From: Rhodococcus pseudokoreensis
GTDB taxonomy: Bacteria > Actinomycetota > Actinomycetes > Mycobacteriales > Mycobacteriaceae
DNA: 64,000 nt
Assembly (NCBI RefSeq): GCF_017068395.1
Contig: NZ_CP070614.1
Span: 404,865 to 468,864 of the forward strand
Direction of reading: 5' to 3'
Position 1 is the first letter of the stretch, and each line of letters opens with the position of its first letter. The translations under genes were made by a program, and so were the position numbers. Shown piece after piece: positions 17,019-25,319 of this stretch. The notes beneath the pieces are model-generated. The model saw only the letters and a program-made list of their open reading frames with translations, was not told the DNA's origin and did no database searches.

Positions 17019-17407
17019 CAGGCAGCCTTCCGTTCGATGAACGTCGACGATTGGCGCTGTATCAGGTCGCCGTCGCTGTCGTGGAATTCAGCGACGACGA
17101 CGCCGAAGCGGCTGCTGCCCTTGTCGAAGACCTTGTCAATGAAGACCGTGATGTTGACGGTCTCGTCGCGGTGAAAGGGACGCGTCCACTCGTAGGTGAG
17201 CCCGCCCAGCAACGCACGGCTGAGGTCGAGCCCCAGGACCTCGACGAATTGCGTCTCACCGGCCACTGTGGGCCCGAAGAACGGTGCGAGCCGGGCGGTC
17301 CCGGCAGCGCTGGTAGAGCCGAGCGCGCGGGCCAGGTTGTCGATCCGCGCCGCCGACACGACCTCCTGCCCGGCGAACACACTCTTGCCCTCGGCATCGA
17401 GTTTCAT
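17018..17407 (-). CDS. MaoC-like protein (N-terminal, FAS1-type hot-dog)
   Basis: A 129-residue hot-dog protein without the catalytic Asp/His motif, resembling the non-catalytic half of two-domain MaoC enzymes: EVVSAARIDNLARALG, FFGPTVAGETQFVEV and YEWTRPFHRDETVNI. It starts the operon, with AGGAGGTAG before the ATG. Expected to pair with the catalytic hot-dog encoded next. A candidate operator lies about 20 bases upstream. Confidence 0.8.
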   Translation of the reverse strand: MKLDAEGKSVFAGQEVVSAARIDNLARALGSTSAAGTARLAPFFGPTVAGETQFVEVLGLDLSRALLGGLTYEWTRPFHRDETVNITVFIDKVFDKGSSRFGVVVAEFHDSDGDLIQRQSSTFIERKAA

Positions 17408-17428
17408 GAACTACCTCCTATTTATTCG

Positions 17429-17450
17429 ACTAGTCAGTAGAATGACTTGT
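17429..17450. promoter_or_regulatory. Candidate TetR-type operator upstream of the acyl-CoA operon
   Basis: ACTAGTCA, six bases, TGACTTGT: an inverted repeat matching at seven of eight positions, lying 22-43 bases before the first start codon. Sites of this shape (ACTNGTCA-like arms) are common for actinobacterial TetR-family regulators of acyl-CoA genes. No TetR gene is in the window, so the regulator would be elsewhere. Confidence 0.45.
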
Positions 17451-17475
17451 AGGGAGTTGTGAGTCAAGACGTCGG

Positions 17476-17712
17476 TCAGCCTGTCGAGACTCGTCGGATC
17501 TCCACTTTTGAGCTATCGCATATTCGGGAATAGCCCGTGGCGGCAGCGGTGTACGCGCCGGAATGTCCTCGCAGTGGAGGACGAGGACGTGCCGGAACAC
17601 GGAGGCCCAGTCGTGTTATCGGGCGATAGCCGGGTCCTGCCTTGTGATAGTGCGTCGTGATGCCGTCTACGTCGATCGTGTGGCTGGAACTCCCTATCGT
17701 CGTGACAGTCAT
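17476..17712 (-). pseudogene. Alpha/beta-hydrolase N-terminal remnant
   Basis: The minus-strand start MTVTTIGSSSHTIDVDGITTHYHKAGPG resembles the N-terminus of meta-cleavage-product hydrolases (compare VGGITTNYLDAGDG in the hydrolase at 27150-28004). The frame then reads into unrelated sequence and none of the catalytic residues are present. It is the start of a second hydrolase gene, lost by deletion. Confidence 0.5.
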
Positions 17713-17771
17713 GCGCGGTGTCTTCCGTAGAAGATTGCAGTCTGGGGAAGTAAGGGGTCAGGAGTCGACGG

Positions 17772-18401
17772 TCATGCCCTGTGGGCAAGGCGTTCGGCGG
17801 TACCTCGCAGCGACGCCAGCGGGACCACTTCGTGAACCAGGCCCGCATGGTGCGCTTGTAATGCCGTCACAGGGTTGTGCACGGTCGGGTTTGTGGCGCA
17901 GATCGTGCGAAGTCCTGCTGGCAATCCACCCTCCCTGTTGCTCACATCATCTGCAGGGGTGAAACGAGGCGGCTCGAAGAAGGAGGCGTTGCTGGACGCG
18001 ACGACGACATCGGCATCACGCAAGAATCGGAATGATTCTCGACAGGCGATGCCGTTCACGGTCACGATCAGGTGTTTGTCGACGCCGCATTCCTTCGGGC
18101 TGATGGCAAAAGCTTCCCATCCCAGGGCGTTGCCGCCGCAGGAAAGTGGCTGGGGCGGGTCTTCTGCGTCGAACCCCATGCAGAATGCTTCGACACCAGC
18201 CGCGGACACGATGATCGAGTGGATGCTCGCGTCGTCCCGAACCAGCGACCACAGCTGCTGTAGCCGCTTGGCCATGGTCGCATTGATGGCATTGAGCGCA
18301 GTGGTCCGATTCAACGTCACGCGCAACACTCCGTCGTGCTGATCGCACAGCACGCGGCTGTAGGTGTCCTCTTCTGCCGCAACGAGGTTTGGCAGCACCA
18401 T
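17772..18401 (-). pseudogene. Truncated, degenerate crotonase
   Basis: A 209-residue frame, starting at an ATG after GGAGGT, with crotonase features: GVLRVTLNRTTALNAINATMAKRLQQL, SAAGVEAFCMGFDAEDPP and a poorly kept second oxyanion-hole region (VNGIACRESFRFLRDADVVVAS). It ends at LAHRA, about 50 residues short of the family's usual length, and the middle is compressed. Probably non-functional. A frame extension upstream of the ATG is unlikely. Confidence 0.55.
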
Positions 18402-18597
18402 CACAACCTCCGGTTCCTGTCGATCCACTGTTCGACACGGCTTCGTGTGCGTGCTCAACAGTGCGGCGACAGATCGTGTTCCACCATTCAACGATCCACG
18501 GCCGCCCACGAACATCCGGGAAAACTACGGAAGTTAACTCGGCTGCCGCTCGATACCGTGTGGTGTGGCCACGCGGTGTGGCAGTGACGGAACGCTG

Positions 18598-19372
18598 ACG
18601 ACGTCGAGTTCGCGACCAAAACTGCTCTGGCGCAGCACGTGATCGAACGCGCACTCGCGGCGCGGGTGCCGTTTTCGTGGTGACCGCCGATGGATCCTAC
18701 GGTCAGGTCAAATACCTACGGTCTGGCACGAACAACACGATGTGTCGTACGTGCTGGCCGCCCGGCGCAACGACGACGTGTTCACCACCACCGGTCGCAC
18801 CGGCCGGGCAGGCGAGATCATCGCCGCGGTCCCGGCGAAGCAGTGGCGCCGCATCTCCGCCGGCGACGGCGCCCGGTGCGGGTGCCGATCGGGATCGCCT
18901 GGGCACCGGGGCGTGGGCACTGGCTGCTCGCCCGCCGATCCCTCTCGGACCCCACCGAGATCGCCTACTACATCTGCTCCGGGCCAGGCCGCACCGCTCT
19001 CACCGAACTCGCCACCGTCGCCGAGTCGCGGCGGATCGAGGAATGCTTCCAGCAGACCGAGAACGAGGCCGGCCTCGTTCTCGGCCACTACCAGGTGCGG
19101 ACCTACCGCGCCTGGTACACGCACACCACCTTGCCGATGCTCGCCCTCGCCTGGCTCGCCGGTACGAAAACCGAAGCTATTAAAGGGGAATCGGTGTCAC
19201 CGAACAGGGTATGATCGGATACACGCTACCCGAGATCCGGCGGCTACTCGTGCATCTGATCCTCCGCCACGCCCACCCCGACGATCACGTCTTGCTCTGG
19301 TCACGCTGGCGTAGACGCCGACAACATCAGGCCCGCGTCTGCCATTACCGAACCCGAGGGCGCTCGGCATAA
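18598..19372 (+). pseudogene. IS701-like transposase remnant
   Basis: Plus-strand pieces in different frames read VEFATKTALAQHVIERALAARVPFSWVTADGSYGQ (first part of the DDE domain), GRGHWLLARRSLSDPTEIAYYICSGPG, RIEECFQQTENEAGL (the final glutamate region) and the C-terminus YTLPEIRRLLVHLILRH. N-terminus and frame continuity are lost. Confidence 0.75.
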
Positions 19373-19390
19373 GTGCCGTTGCAGTATTTT

Positions 19391-19784
19391 AGAGCGTGTT
19401 TTCTCATGTGGATGAAGTGGCGTGTGAGACATAATCTGGTCCGTGGCAGATGAGTTGTCACTGCGATCGGGGTGCCGGATGCGTTGTGGGAGACGGCCGA
19501 ACTGCCGATTCCGCGATTCGCCGCACGCCCGCAGGGAGGTGGCAGTGCGCCGGTGGGTGATCGTGCCGTGTTGACCGCGATCGTGTACGTGCTCACCGGT
19601 GCGGACGCGCCTGGCGTCATCTGCCGCCCTCGTTCGGGGTTACCTGCCGACCACCATCGCCTGGCGCACCGGCTACCGTCGGATGACCATCCGGTACGAG
19701 CGCTGCGACGCACATTTCGCCCATTCCTCCACCTCGCCGCCGCACTAAGCTGCTTCAAGAAACTTCCCACATGAGACGAGCTCT
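19391..19784 (+). mobile_element. Internally deleted IS5-family remnant with terminal repeats
   Basis: Ends AGAGCGTG...CTCATGTGG (19391-19411) and its inverted relative at 19767-19784. Inside is the N-terminus VPDALWE..LPIPRFAARPQGGGSAPV..DRAVLTAIVYVL of an IS5-type transposase joined to its C-terminus (RYERCDAHFAHSS...). The centre with the catalytic residues is deleted, leaving about 390 bases that could be moved only by an enzyme in trans. Confidence 0.7.
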
Positions 19785-19803
19785 TTAGTCGGTGGGTGCA
19801 GGT

Positions 19804-20937
19804 TTACCGGGCTGATTCGTGCGTAGCGGTGCCAGTTGCATCGACGGAAACCCATTCCGGCCAGCCGGCCCGCCGATTAGCGGCCATGGCCAACTCCTGT
19901 TCGGCGGGCGATGCGAACGTCTGATCCCAATGACGCAGTCGCGGCTTGGCGATGGTGGCGAACCACACTGGCGGCACCAATGCGCAGGCGAAGCATAGGA
20001 ATGCGCTGGGCATCTGTGCTCCGTCCGTGCGCGGCGCAAGTTCGTAGAAGCGGTGCTTGCTGTCGAAATGGTGATCAATGTGAGTGGTGATCTCCATACC
20101 GAGGGGGCGAATAACTGCGCCGAGGTGGTTCCATGCGTGGTGCAGCTGGATGGGTGAACCGGGCACCCGGACCATGCCGTAATGCTGCAAGTAGTTGAAG
20201 CCCTCGGCCAGTAGTTTGGACAGCACCATCGCAGAGAACGCGACTGCTAGCCCGGTCCACCCAGCGAACACAACGACGGTTGTGCACAGTGCAATGATGA
20301 GACCGAGTTCGACGTACACGGCGTTGCGCGGGTGAAAGATCGACATGTCCCGCTTGCGGAGCGAACGCAAGCTGGTGAGCACACCGTCCTTCCATGCGCC
20401 GTATGACGCTGTCCAGAGGAAGGAGTAGATCACCTGCCCGCGAGGGGGTGTGTCACTGTCGGCAGCGGTGCACAGATCGAGGTGGTGAGTCAATTTGTGT
20501 CCGACGTCGCGGTTGGGATCGAGGTAGACCGTCCCGTACACCTTGGACAGGGCGACCGGAAACCAATGGCGCCTGTGCATGAGCTCGTGGGCGATGGGCA
20601 GGTTGGGCACCGCTCCGATCCAGCCGACGGAGAGCGCCATACCGAGGACTTGCAACCCATTCATGGCGCCGGATGCGCCACCGGTCCACTCTCCCAGCCG
20701 GTCGATGAACAAGGCCCATAGTGCGATCATCAGCGGCAGGTGGAGGAACAGAGGAATTTCGGCAAGAACTGGAACAGTGACACGACGGGACTTGTGATCG
20801 GGCGGCAGGAGTATGTCCAGTGTCATCAGGATCGGGAACGTCCCGATCCCGATCCAGGCCCACGATCCGCCGAGCGCCAGCCCCGCGATCGCGGCGGCGA
20901 CCGTCCCTGACGTTATGTAGTACCGAAGTGCAAACAT
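19804..20937 (-). CDS. XylM/CymAa-like membrane di-iron methyl hydroxylase
   Basis: A 377-residue integral membrane protein of the AlkB family. From memory of the family it is closest to the xylene (XylM) and p-cymene (CymAa) methyl hydroxylases, including length and start (MFALRYYIT). Histidine boxes: HELMHRRH at 117-124, HKLTHH at 147-152, LQHYG around 252 and THIDHH at 286-291. Several transmembrane helices surround them. The reaction is O2-dependent hydroxylation of an aromatic methyl group to the benzylic alcohol, with electrons from a XylA-like reductase (28056-29231 or 2-700). The start after GGGAG is preferred over an upstream in-frame ATG at 20982. It is convergent to the IS5 remnant and lies beside the FadR-type regulator gene. 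Confidence 0.9.
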   Translation of the reverse strand: MFALRYYITSGTVAAAIAGLALGGSWAWIGIGTFPILMTLDILLPPDHKSRRVTVPVLAEIPLFLHLPLMIALWALFIDRLGEWTGGASGAMNGLQVLGMALSVGWIGAVPNLPIAHELMHRRHWFPVALSKVYGTVYLDPNRDVGHKLTHHLDLCTAADSDTPPRGQVIYSFLWTASYGAWKDGVLTSLRSLRKRDMSIFHPRNAVYVELGLIIALCTTVVVFAGWTGLAVAFSAMVLSKLLAEGFNYLQHYGMVRVPGSPIQLHHAWNHLGAVIRPLGMEITTHIDHHFDSKHRFYELAPRTDGAQMPSAFLCFACALVPPVWFATIAKPRLRHWDQTFASPAEQELAMAANRRAGWPEWVSVDATGTATHESAR

Positions 20938-21043
20938 CGAATCTCCCGTTCGTTCCGTTTCTGATCGTTTTTGTTGTGACAAGCATTGTGCTACACGATG
21001 ATTCGACCATTTACAAGCCTGATGTTCGGGAGGGCCTCACCTT

Positions 21044-21751
21044 CTACTCGCAGGCACGCTTGCCCTCCCGCACGAGATCCGCACTGTGCAGAACGATCGC
21101 CTTGTCGAATGCCTCCCGATTGCGCTCGGCAATTGCATCGACCATCGCGACGTGGACGAACACGCTGTGTCGCAGTACCTCTTCGTAACCGGGAACGAAC
21201 ACTGCGCGGGTGAGCCGGGCCGTGAGCAAAGCAACGATTGCCTGATGCATGCTGTCCAACACCGGAACGCGCGCGGCGGTCACCATCGTGCGATGCACTT
21301 GCATGACAGCGACGAAAAAATCGCACGGATCCACGGCGCGTTCCATACGAGACAGCTCCGTGCGCATCGAGGTGACGTCCTCGGTTGTCGCCCGATCGAA
21401 TGCGATTGGCGTGAGTACGGTTTCCAGATGTACGCGTGCCTCGAACAAGTCACCTGGTGCGGGACCACCTTCGGTGAACCAGAAGTCGGTCGCACCCAGC
21501 CTTATCTGTGGTGGTTGGCTGGCAACGAAAATGCCGCCGCGGTTACCGGGCCGGACGCTCACGAGTCCGGAATCCCGCAGAATCCTCAAGGCTTCGTTGG
21601 CGATCGTCGGACTGATACCAAACCTGTCCATTAATTCGGCTCGGCGGCCCAGGTGCGTGCCTACCGCAAGATGGCCACCAAGTATCTCATCTTCCAGTTG
21701 ACCTGCGACGACCTCCGCTCGTGAGCGGCGGGGACTCGAATCCGGGCTCAC
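21044..21751 (-). CDS. FadR-type GntR-family regulator (FCD domain)
   Basis: About 235 residues: an N-terminal winged helix-turn-helix (RAEVVAGQLEDEILGG...LGRRAELMDRFGISPTIANEALRILRDSGLVSVRPGNRGGIFV) and an all-helical FCD domain with conserved metal-ligand-type residues (HRTMV...HVAMVDAI). Such regulators bind aromatic or organic acids and usually repress catabolic operons. It is divergent from the ring-cleavage operon starting at 21860 and a palindromic operator lies between. The start is uncertain: GTG 21751 is chosen because GTG 21775 falls inside the palindrome. Confidence 0.85.
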   Translation of the reverse strand: MSPDSSPRRSRAEVVAGQLEDEILGGHLAVGTHLGRRAELMDRFGISPTIANEALRILRDSGLVSVRPGNRGGIFVASQPPQIRLGATDFWFTEGGPAPGDLFEARVHLETVLTPIAFDRATTEDVTSMRTELSRMERAVDPCDFFVAVMQVHRTMVTAARVPVLDSMHQAIVALLTARLTRAVFVPGYEEVLRHSVFVHVAMVDAIAERNREAFDKAIVLHSADLVREGKRACE

Positions 21752-21763
21752 GGTGGTCTTGCT

Positions 21764-21777
21764 TTGTGCATGCACAA
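21764..21777. promoter_or_regulatory. Candidate FadR/GntR operator
   Basis: TTGTGCATGCACAA is a perfect 14-base palindrome that fits the GntR/FadR-type pattern T-x-G-T ... A-C-x-A. It lies just upstream of the regulator's chosen start and about 85 bases before the divergent operon, where it could control both. Confidence 0.6.
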
Positions 21778-21859
21778 TGGATAACTTAGAGCATGAAAGT
21801 GAGCTACGCCACTGTTTCCTCGGCCTGGGATCTAGGGTCGCAATACGCAAGGGGTTCTG

Positions 21860-22924
21860 ATGCCAGGGTCTGCATGGACTGAGCGGCTGGCTGGCCTTCG
21901 TCCTGGTCGGTTCGATGTGCATACTCATGCCATCGATCCGGATCTACCCGACGTCGGTTCGGTGTACGGCGGCTCCTTCCCGTCCATCGAGCGCACGGGA
22001 ACTCGAACGGCGCGGATGATCGTCGACGGTCGGGCCTATCGCGAGATCGACGAGCGGTGTTGGTCACCGTCCGCGCGTCTACGTGACATGGACGCCGAAG
22101 GTGTTGCCGTGCAAGTCCTGTCGCCGATTCCGGTGACACTGTGTCATGAGCAGCCGGCCGATGGCGCAGCCGAGCTCGCGAGGGTTCAGAACGACTTCCT
22201 GGCCGGCATGGTCGCCGAGGCGCCGCATCGGTTCCTGGCGCTCGGTGCGGTCCCCATGCAGGACCCGGCACGGGCCGTCGCGGAACTGACTCGATGCGTG
22301 CACGAATTGGGTTTTCTCGGCGTCGAAATCGGCACTCGTGTCGGAGATCTGGAGCTGGCGAACCCCGTTTTCCTGCCGTTCTTCGAGGCTGCATCCCAGC
22401 TCTCGGCGGTCATCCTGGTTCACCCCGTCGATCGCGCACTCGATGCGCGGCTCGGGCGGCTCGGGTTCGGTTTCGGGCTCGGTATGCCGTTCGAGACCTC
22501 GGTTGCCGCCGCTGCGCTCCTCGCGGCACGAACACTCGATGCCGCGCCGGGGGCACGCATCGTGCTCGCCCATGGCGCGGGTTCGTTCCCGGCTATCCTG
22601 CCCCGTCTGGACCGCGGGCAGCTTCTTGTCGACGCAGACATGGACGCAAGTCAGCTGGCCAGCGCCCGCGCCCGCCGCCTGTGGTGTGACTCGTTGACCT
22701 ATGACGTCGCGAGTCTCGAGTTGGCGGTTGGCCGCTTCGGCACCGGTCACGTAGTGCTGGGCACGGATTATCCGTTCGCGGCGCGCGAGTGCCCGGCTGG
22801 AGCTGTATTCGACGGACTCGACACCGAGCTGCGGAGCCGCCTCGAGGGGATCAACGCCCAGGCATTATGCGCCGACGTCGGCGCAAAGCCACCCCACCTA
22901 CAGCAAGAGAGGTTCCCCGCATGA
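21860..22924 (+). CDS. Amidohydrolase-family (ACMSD-like) probable decarboxylase
   Basis: A 354-residue metal-dependent hydrolase-fold protein (amidohydrolase 2). It shows the HxH-type metal motif FDVHTHAID near residue 20, the strand-end histidines ILVHPVD and LAHGAGSFP, and the last metal-site aspartate in VLGTDYPFA. Relatives such as ACMSD and gamma-resorcylate decarboxylase remove CO2 from carboxylated ring or ring-cleavage products. As first gene of the operon, followed by a ring-cleavage dioxygenase, it may decarboxylate the meta-cleavage product of a 2,3-dihydroxy-carboxylate, the step done by CmtD in the known p-cumate route (inference). Its stop overlaps the next start. Confidence 0.8.
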   Translation: MPGSAWTERLAGLRPGRFDVHTHAIDPDLPDVGSVYGGSFPSIERTGTRTARMIVDGRAYREIDERCWSPSARLRDMDAEGVAVQVLSPIPVTLCHEQPADGAAELARVQNDFLAGMVAEAPHRFLALGAVPMQDPARAVAELTRCVHELGFLGVEIGTRVGDLELANPVFLPFFEAASQLSAVILVHPVDRALDARLGRLGFGFGLGMPFETSVAAAALLAARTLDAAPGARIVLAHGAGSFPAILPRLDRGQLLVDADMDASQLASARARRLWCDSLTYDVASLELAVGRFGTGHVVLGTDYPFAARECPAGAVFDGLDTELRSRLEGINAQALCADVGAKPPHLQQERFPA

Positions 22925-23991
22925 GCGCATTCCTGGGTCTCGGGATTACCCACTACCCCATGATCATCGGCGCCGACAAACACATGGCCGGGATACTCCG
23001 ATGGACGCTGCAAGATCCGGACATCCCCGCATCGGCGAAGGATCCCGGGAACTGGCCCGAGTCCATGGTCGCCGAGTGGTCCGACGACGACGGGACAGCC
23101 GCAGCCGCACACCATCGAAAAGCGTTGCGGGAGAATCTCGCGAAGTGCCGCGACGCACTGGACGAGTTCCAACCCGATCTGGTGATCGTGTGGGGCGACG
23201 ACCAGTACGAGAACTTTCGCGAGGAGGTCGTCCCACCGTTCTGCGTGCTGGCGTACAGCGACCTCGATGTCCATCCGTTCGCCATGGTGAACGAACGGGG
23301 CAACCCCAACTTCTGGGGGTTGCCCGACGACACGACGTTCGTGCTCCACGGCGACGTCGATGCGTCCCGCTCACTGACCGACACGCTGATCAACGACGGC
23401 TTCGATATTGCCTACTCCTACCGAAAGCGCGAGGGTGCGCACTTCCCGCACGCCATCTTGAACACCCAACTCTTTCTCGACTACGACCACGTCGGCCAGG
23501 AATTCCCTTATCCGATCGTCCCGATCACGGTGAACTGCTACGGCGAGCACGCGATAGCGCGACGTGGCGGTTTCGCCCGATTCGCGGACATCGCCGAGGA
23601 GCAACTCGATCCTGTCGGGCCGTCCCCCAAGCGCTGCTTCGACCTTGGTCGTGCCATTGCCCGCGCGTACCGAGATACCGACAAACGCATCGCTTTGGTT
23701 GCCTCGTCGAGCTGGTCACACGCATTCCTGCACGACAAGGGCTGGCACATACGTCCCGACACCGACGCCGACCAGCGCCTCTACGACGCCCTGGTTGCCG
23801 GCGACTTCGACACCTGGCAGCAGATCACCGGCCGCGAGGTCGTCGACGCCGGCCAGCACGAGATGCTCAATTGGTTCTGCCTTCTGGGAGCAGTCGCCGA
23901 GCTGGGGCTGACACTGAGTTGGTCGACGCTGGTCCCCTCCGACATCTTCAACTCCAACAAATGTTTCGCAGTATACGAGGAGAAAGAATGA
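22921..23991 (+). CDS. LigB-type (class III) extradiol ring-cleavage dioxygenase
   Basis: A 356-residue protein of the LigB/MhpB superfamily: N-terminal GLGITHYPMI with the first iron-ligand histidine, PDLVIVWGDDQYENF, the PIVPITVNCYG strand and VASSSWSHAFL with the catalytic His region. The family cleaves catechol-like rings next to a hydroxyl with O2 and Fe(II). ATGA overlaps at both ends place it in one translational unit with the amidohydrolase and the Rieske alpha subunit. The likely substrate is the dihydroxy acid formed by the Rieske oxygenase and diol dehydrogenase. The ORF extension upstream overlaps the previous gene and is rejected. Confidence 0.85.
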   Translation: MSAFLGLGITHYPMIIGADKHMAGILRWTLQDPDIPASAKDPGNWPESMVAEWSDDDGTAAAAHHRKALRENLAKCRDALDEFQPDLVIVWGDDQYENFREEVVPPFCVLAYSDLDVHPFAMVNERGNPNFWGLPDDTTFVLHGDVDASRSLTDTLINDGFDIAYSYRKREGAHFPHAILNTQLFLDYDHVGQEFPYPIVPITVNCYGEHAIARRGGFARFADIAEEQLDPVGPSPKRCFDLGRAIARAYRDTDKRIALVASSSWSHAFLHDKGWHIRPDTDADQRLYDALVAGDFDTWQQITGREVVDAGQHEMLNWFCLLGAVAELGLTLSWSTLVPSDIFNSNKCFAVYEEKE

Positions 23992-25319
23992 CCGCGATCG
24001 AAACACCGCTCATCGAAGCTGCACAGCTCAACGGATCGAATTTGGTCCTGGACGAATCGGCCGAACGACGATTCCTGGTCGATCGCACAGCGATGACATC
24101 GCCCGAAATCTACGCAGCGGAGTTGAAGAAAGTGTTCGACCACTCCTGGCTCTACGTCGGCCACGAGTCGGAGATCCGCAATCGTGGTGACTACGTCCGG
24201 CGCCCGGTCGGGGGTCGGCCGGTCTTCATGGTGCGGGGAGCCAAGACCGGAGCGGTCAATGTCTTTCACAACAGCTGCACACACCGTGGCGCGGTCGTAT
24301 GTCGCCAGGACAGTGGAAACAGCAAGAGTTTCCAGTGCTTCTACCACGCCTGGACCTTCAGCAGCGAAGGCAACCTCGTCGGCGTCCCGGGCCGTGATGC
24401 CTACCCGGACGATCTCGACTACGAGCAGCTGGGCCTCGCGCGGGTGGCCCGGGTGGAAAGCTACCGAGGGTTCGTATTCGCCAGCTTCGACCCCGACATC
24501 ATCGACTTGGTCGAGTATCTGGCAGGTGCACGAGAGTACCTCGACTATGTGATCGACGCCCAGGGAGATCTGCAGATACTGGCCGGGACCCACGAATACG
24601 GCATGCAGGCAAACTGGAAACTCCTCGTGGAGAACAGCATCGACGGGTATCACGCCGTCCCTACCCACGACACGTATTTCAAATATCTCGCCGACCTCGG
24701 CACAGATCTGGCAGGGGGCGTGAATGGGGTGGCCCGTGACCTCGGTAACGGACACGCAGTCATGGAGTATTTGGCACCGTGGGGCCGGCCCATCGCCAAG
24801 TGGGAATCGATCTTCGGTGAAGCGGCCAATACCGAGATGGCGGCCATCCGCGCCGACCTGACCGCGAAGTTCGGCGAGGACCGAGCCGCGGTGATGTGCG
24901 ACCACAACCGCAATCTGTTGATCTACCCCAACTTGATCATCAACGACATCATGGCCGTGACGGTGCGCACGTTCATGCCGACGTCGGCAACGAGCACCGA
25001 CATCACCGGGTGGCAGGCGGCACCCCATGACGAGCTCCCCGAGGTTCGCCAGCGCCGCCTCGACAGCTTCCTCACATTCCTGGGCCCAGGAGGATTCGCC
25101 ACCCCGGACGACATCGAGGCCCTCGAATCCTGTCAGCAGGGTTTCGCCAGTGGCGGTGTCGAATTCAGTGACATCTCGCGCGGAATGGGGCGGGATCCTC
25201 TCGCGACCGACGAGGAACAGATGCGTGCCTTCTGGAGACGGTGGCGCGACCAGATGGACGGCCAGAGACTCGACCAGATGGACGGCAAGAGACTCGACCA
25301 GAAGGACGGTCAGAGATGA
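23988..25319 (+). CDS. Rieske aromatic-ring hydroxylating dioxygenase, alpha subunit
   Basis: A 443-residue oxygenase subunit. The Rieske [2Fe-2S] cluster ligands are C97, H99, C117 and H120 (SCTHRG, CFYHAW); the mononuclear iron ligands are H222 and H227, with the bridging D219, in SIDGYHAVPTH. The protein fits the group acting on aromatic acids, such as p-cumate or phthalate-type dioxygenases; p-cumate 2,3-dioxygenase is the favoured guess given the XylM/CymAa-like gene nearby. It is coupled to the beta subunit gene by ATGA. The start follows GAGGAG and lies inside the stop of the dioxygenase gene. The C-terminus ends in a recent-looking threefold repeat of eight residues. A dedicated Rieske-type ferredoxin is not encoded nearby. 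Confidence 0.9.
   Translation: MTAIETPLIEAAQLNGSNLVLDESAERRFLVDRTAMTSPEIYAAELKKVFDHSWLYVGHESEIRNRGDYVRRPVGGRPVFMVRGAKTGAVNVFHNSCTHRGAVVCRQDSGNSKSFQCFYHAWTFSSEGNLVGVPGRDAYPDDLDYEQLGLARVARVESYRGFVFASFDPDIIDLVEYLAGAREYLDYVIDAQGDLQILAGTHEYGMQANWKLLVENSIDGYHAVPTHDTYFKYLADLGTDLAGGVNGVARDLGNGHAVMEYLAPWGRPIAKWESIFGEAANTEMAAIRADLTAKFGEDRAAVMCDHNRNLLIYPNLIINDIMAVTVRTFMPTSATSTDITGWQAAPHDELPEVRQRRLDSFLTFLGPGGFATPDDIEALESCQQGFASGGVEFSDISRGMGRDPLATDEEQMRAFWRRWRDQMDGQRLDQMDGKRLDQKDGQR
25248..25319 (+). repeat. Three 24-base tandem repeats at the end of the Rieske alpha gene
   Basis: Units start at 25248, 25272 and 25296 and encode DQMDGQRL, DQMDGKRL and DQKDGQR-stop. The near-identical units point to recent slippage or unequal exchange that lengthened the C-terminus by 16 residues. 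Confidence 0.85.

Noticed and set aside
23001..23987. Long upstream extension of the Rieske alpha frame
   Set aside because: It is an out-of-frame shadow of the ring-cleavage dioxygenase gene, Arg-rich and without domain signals.
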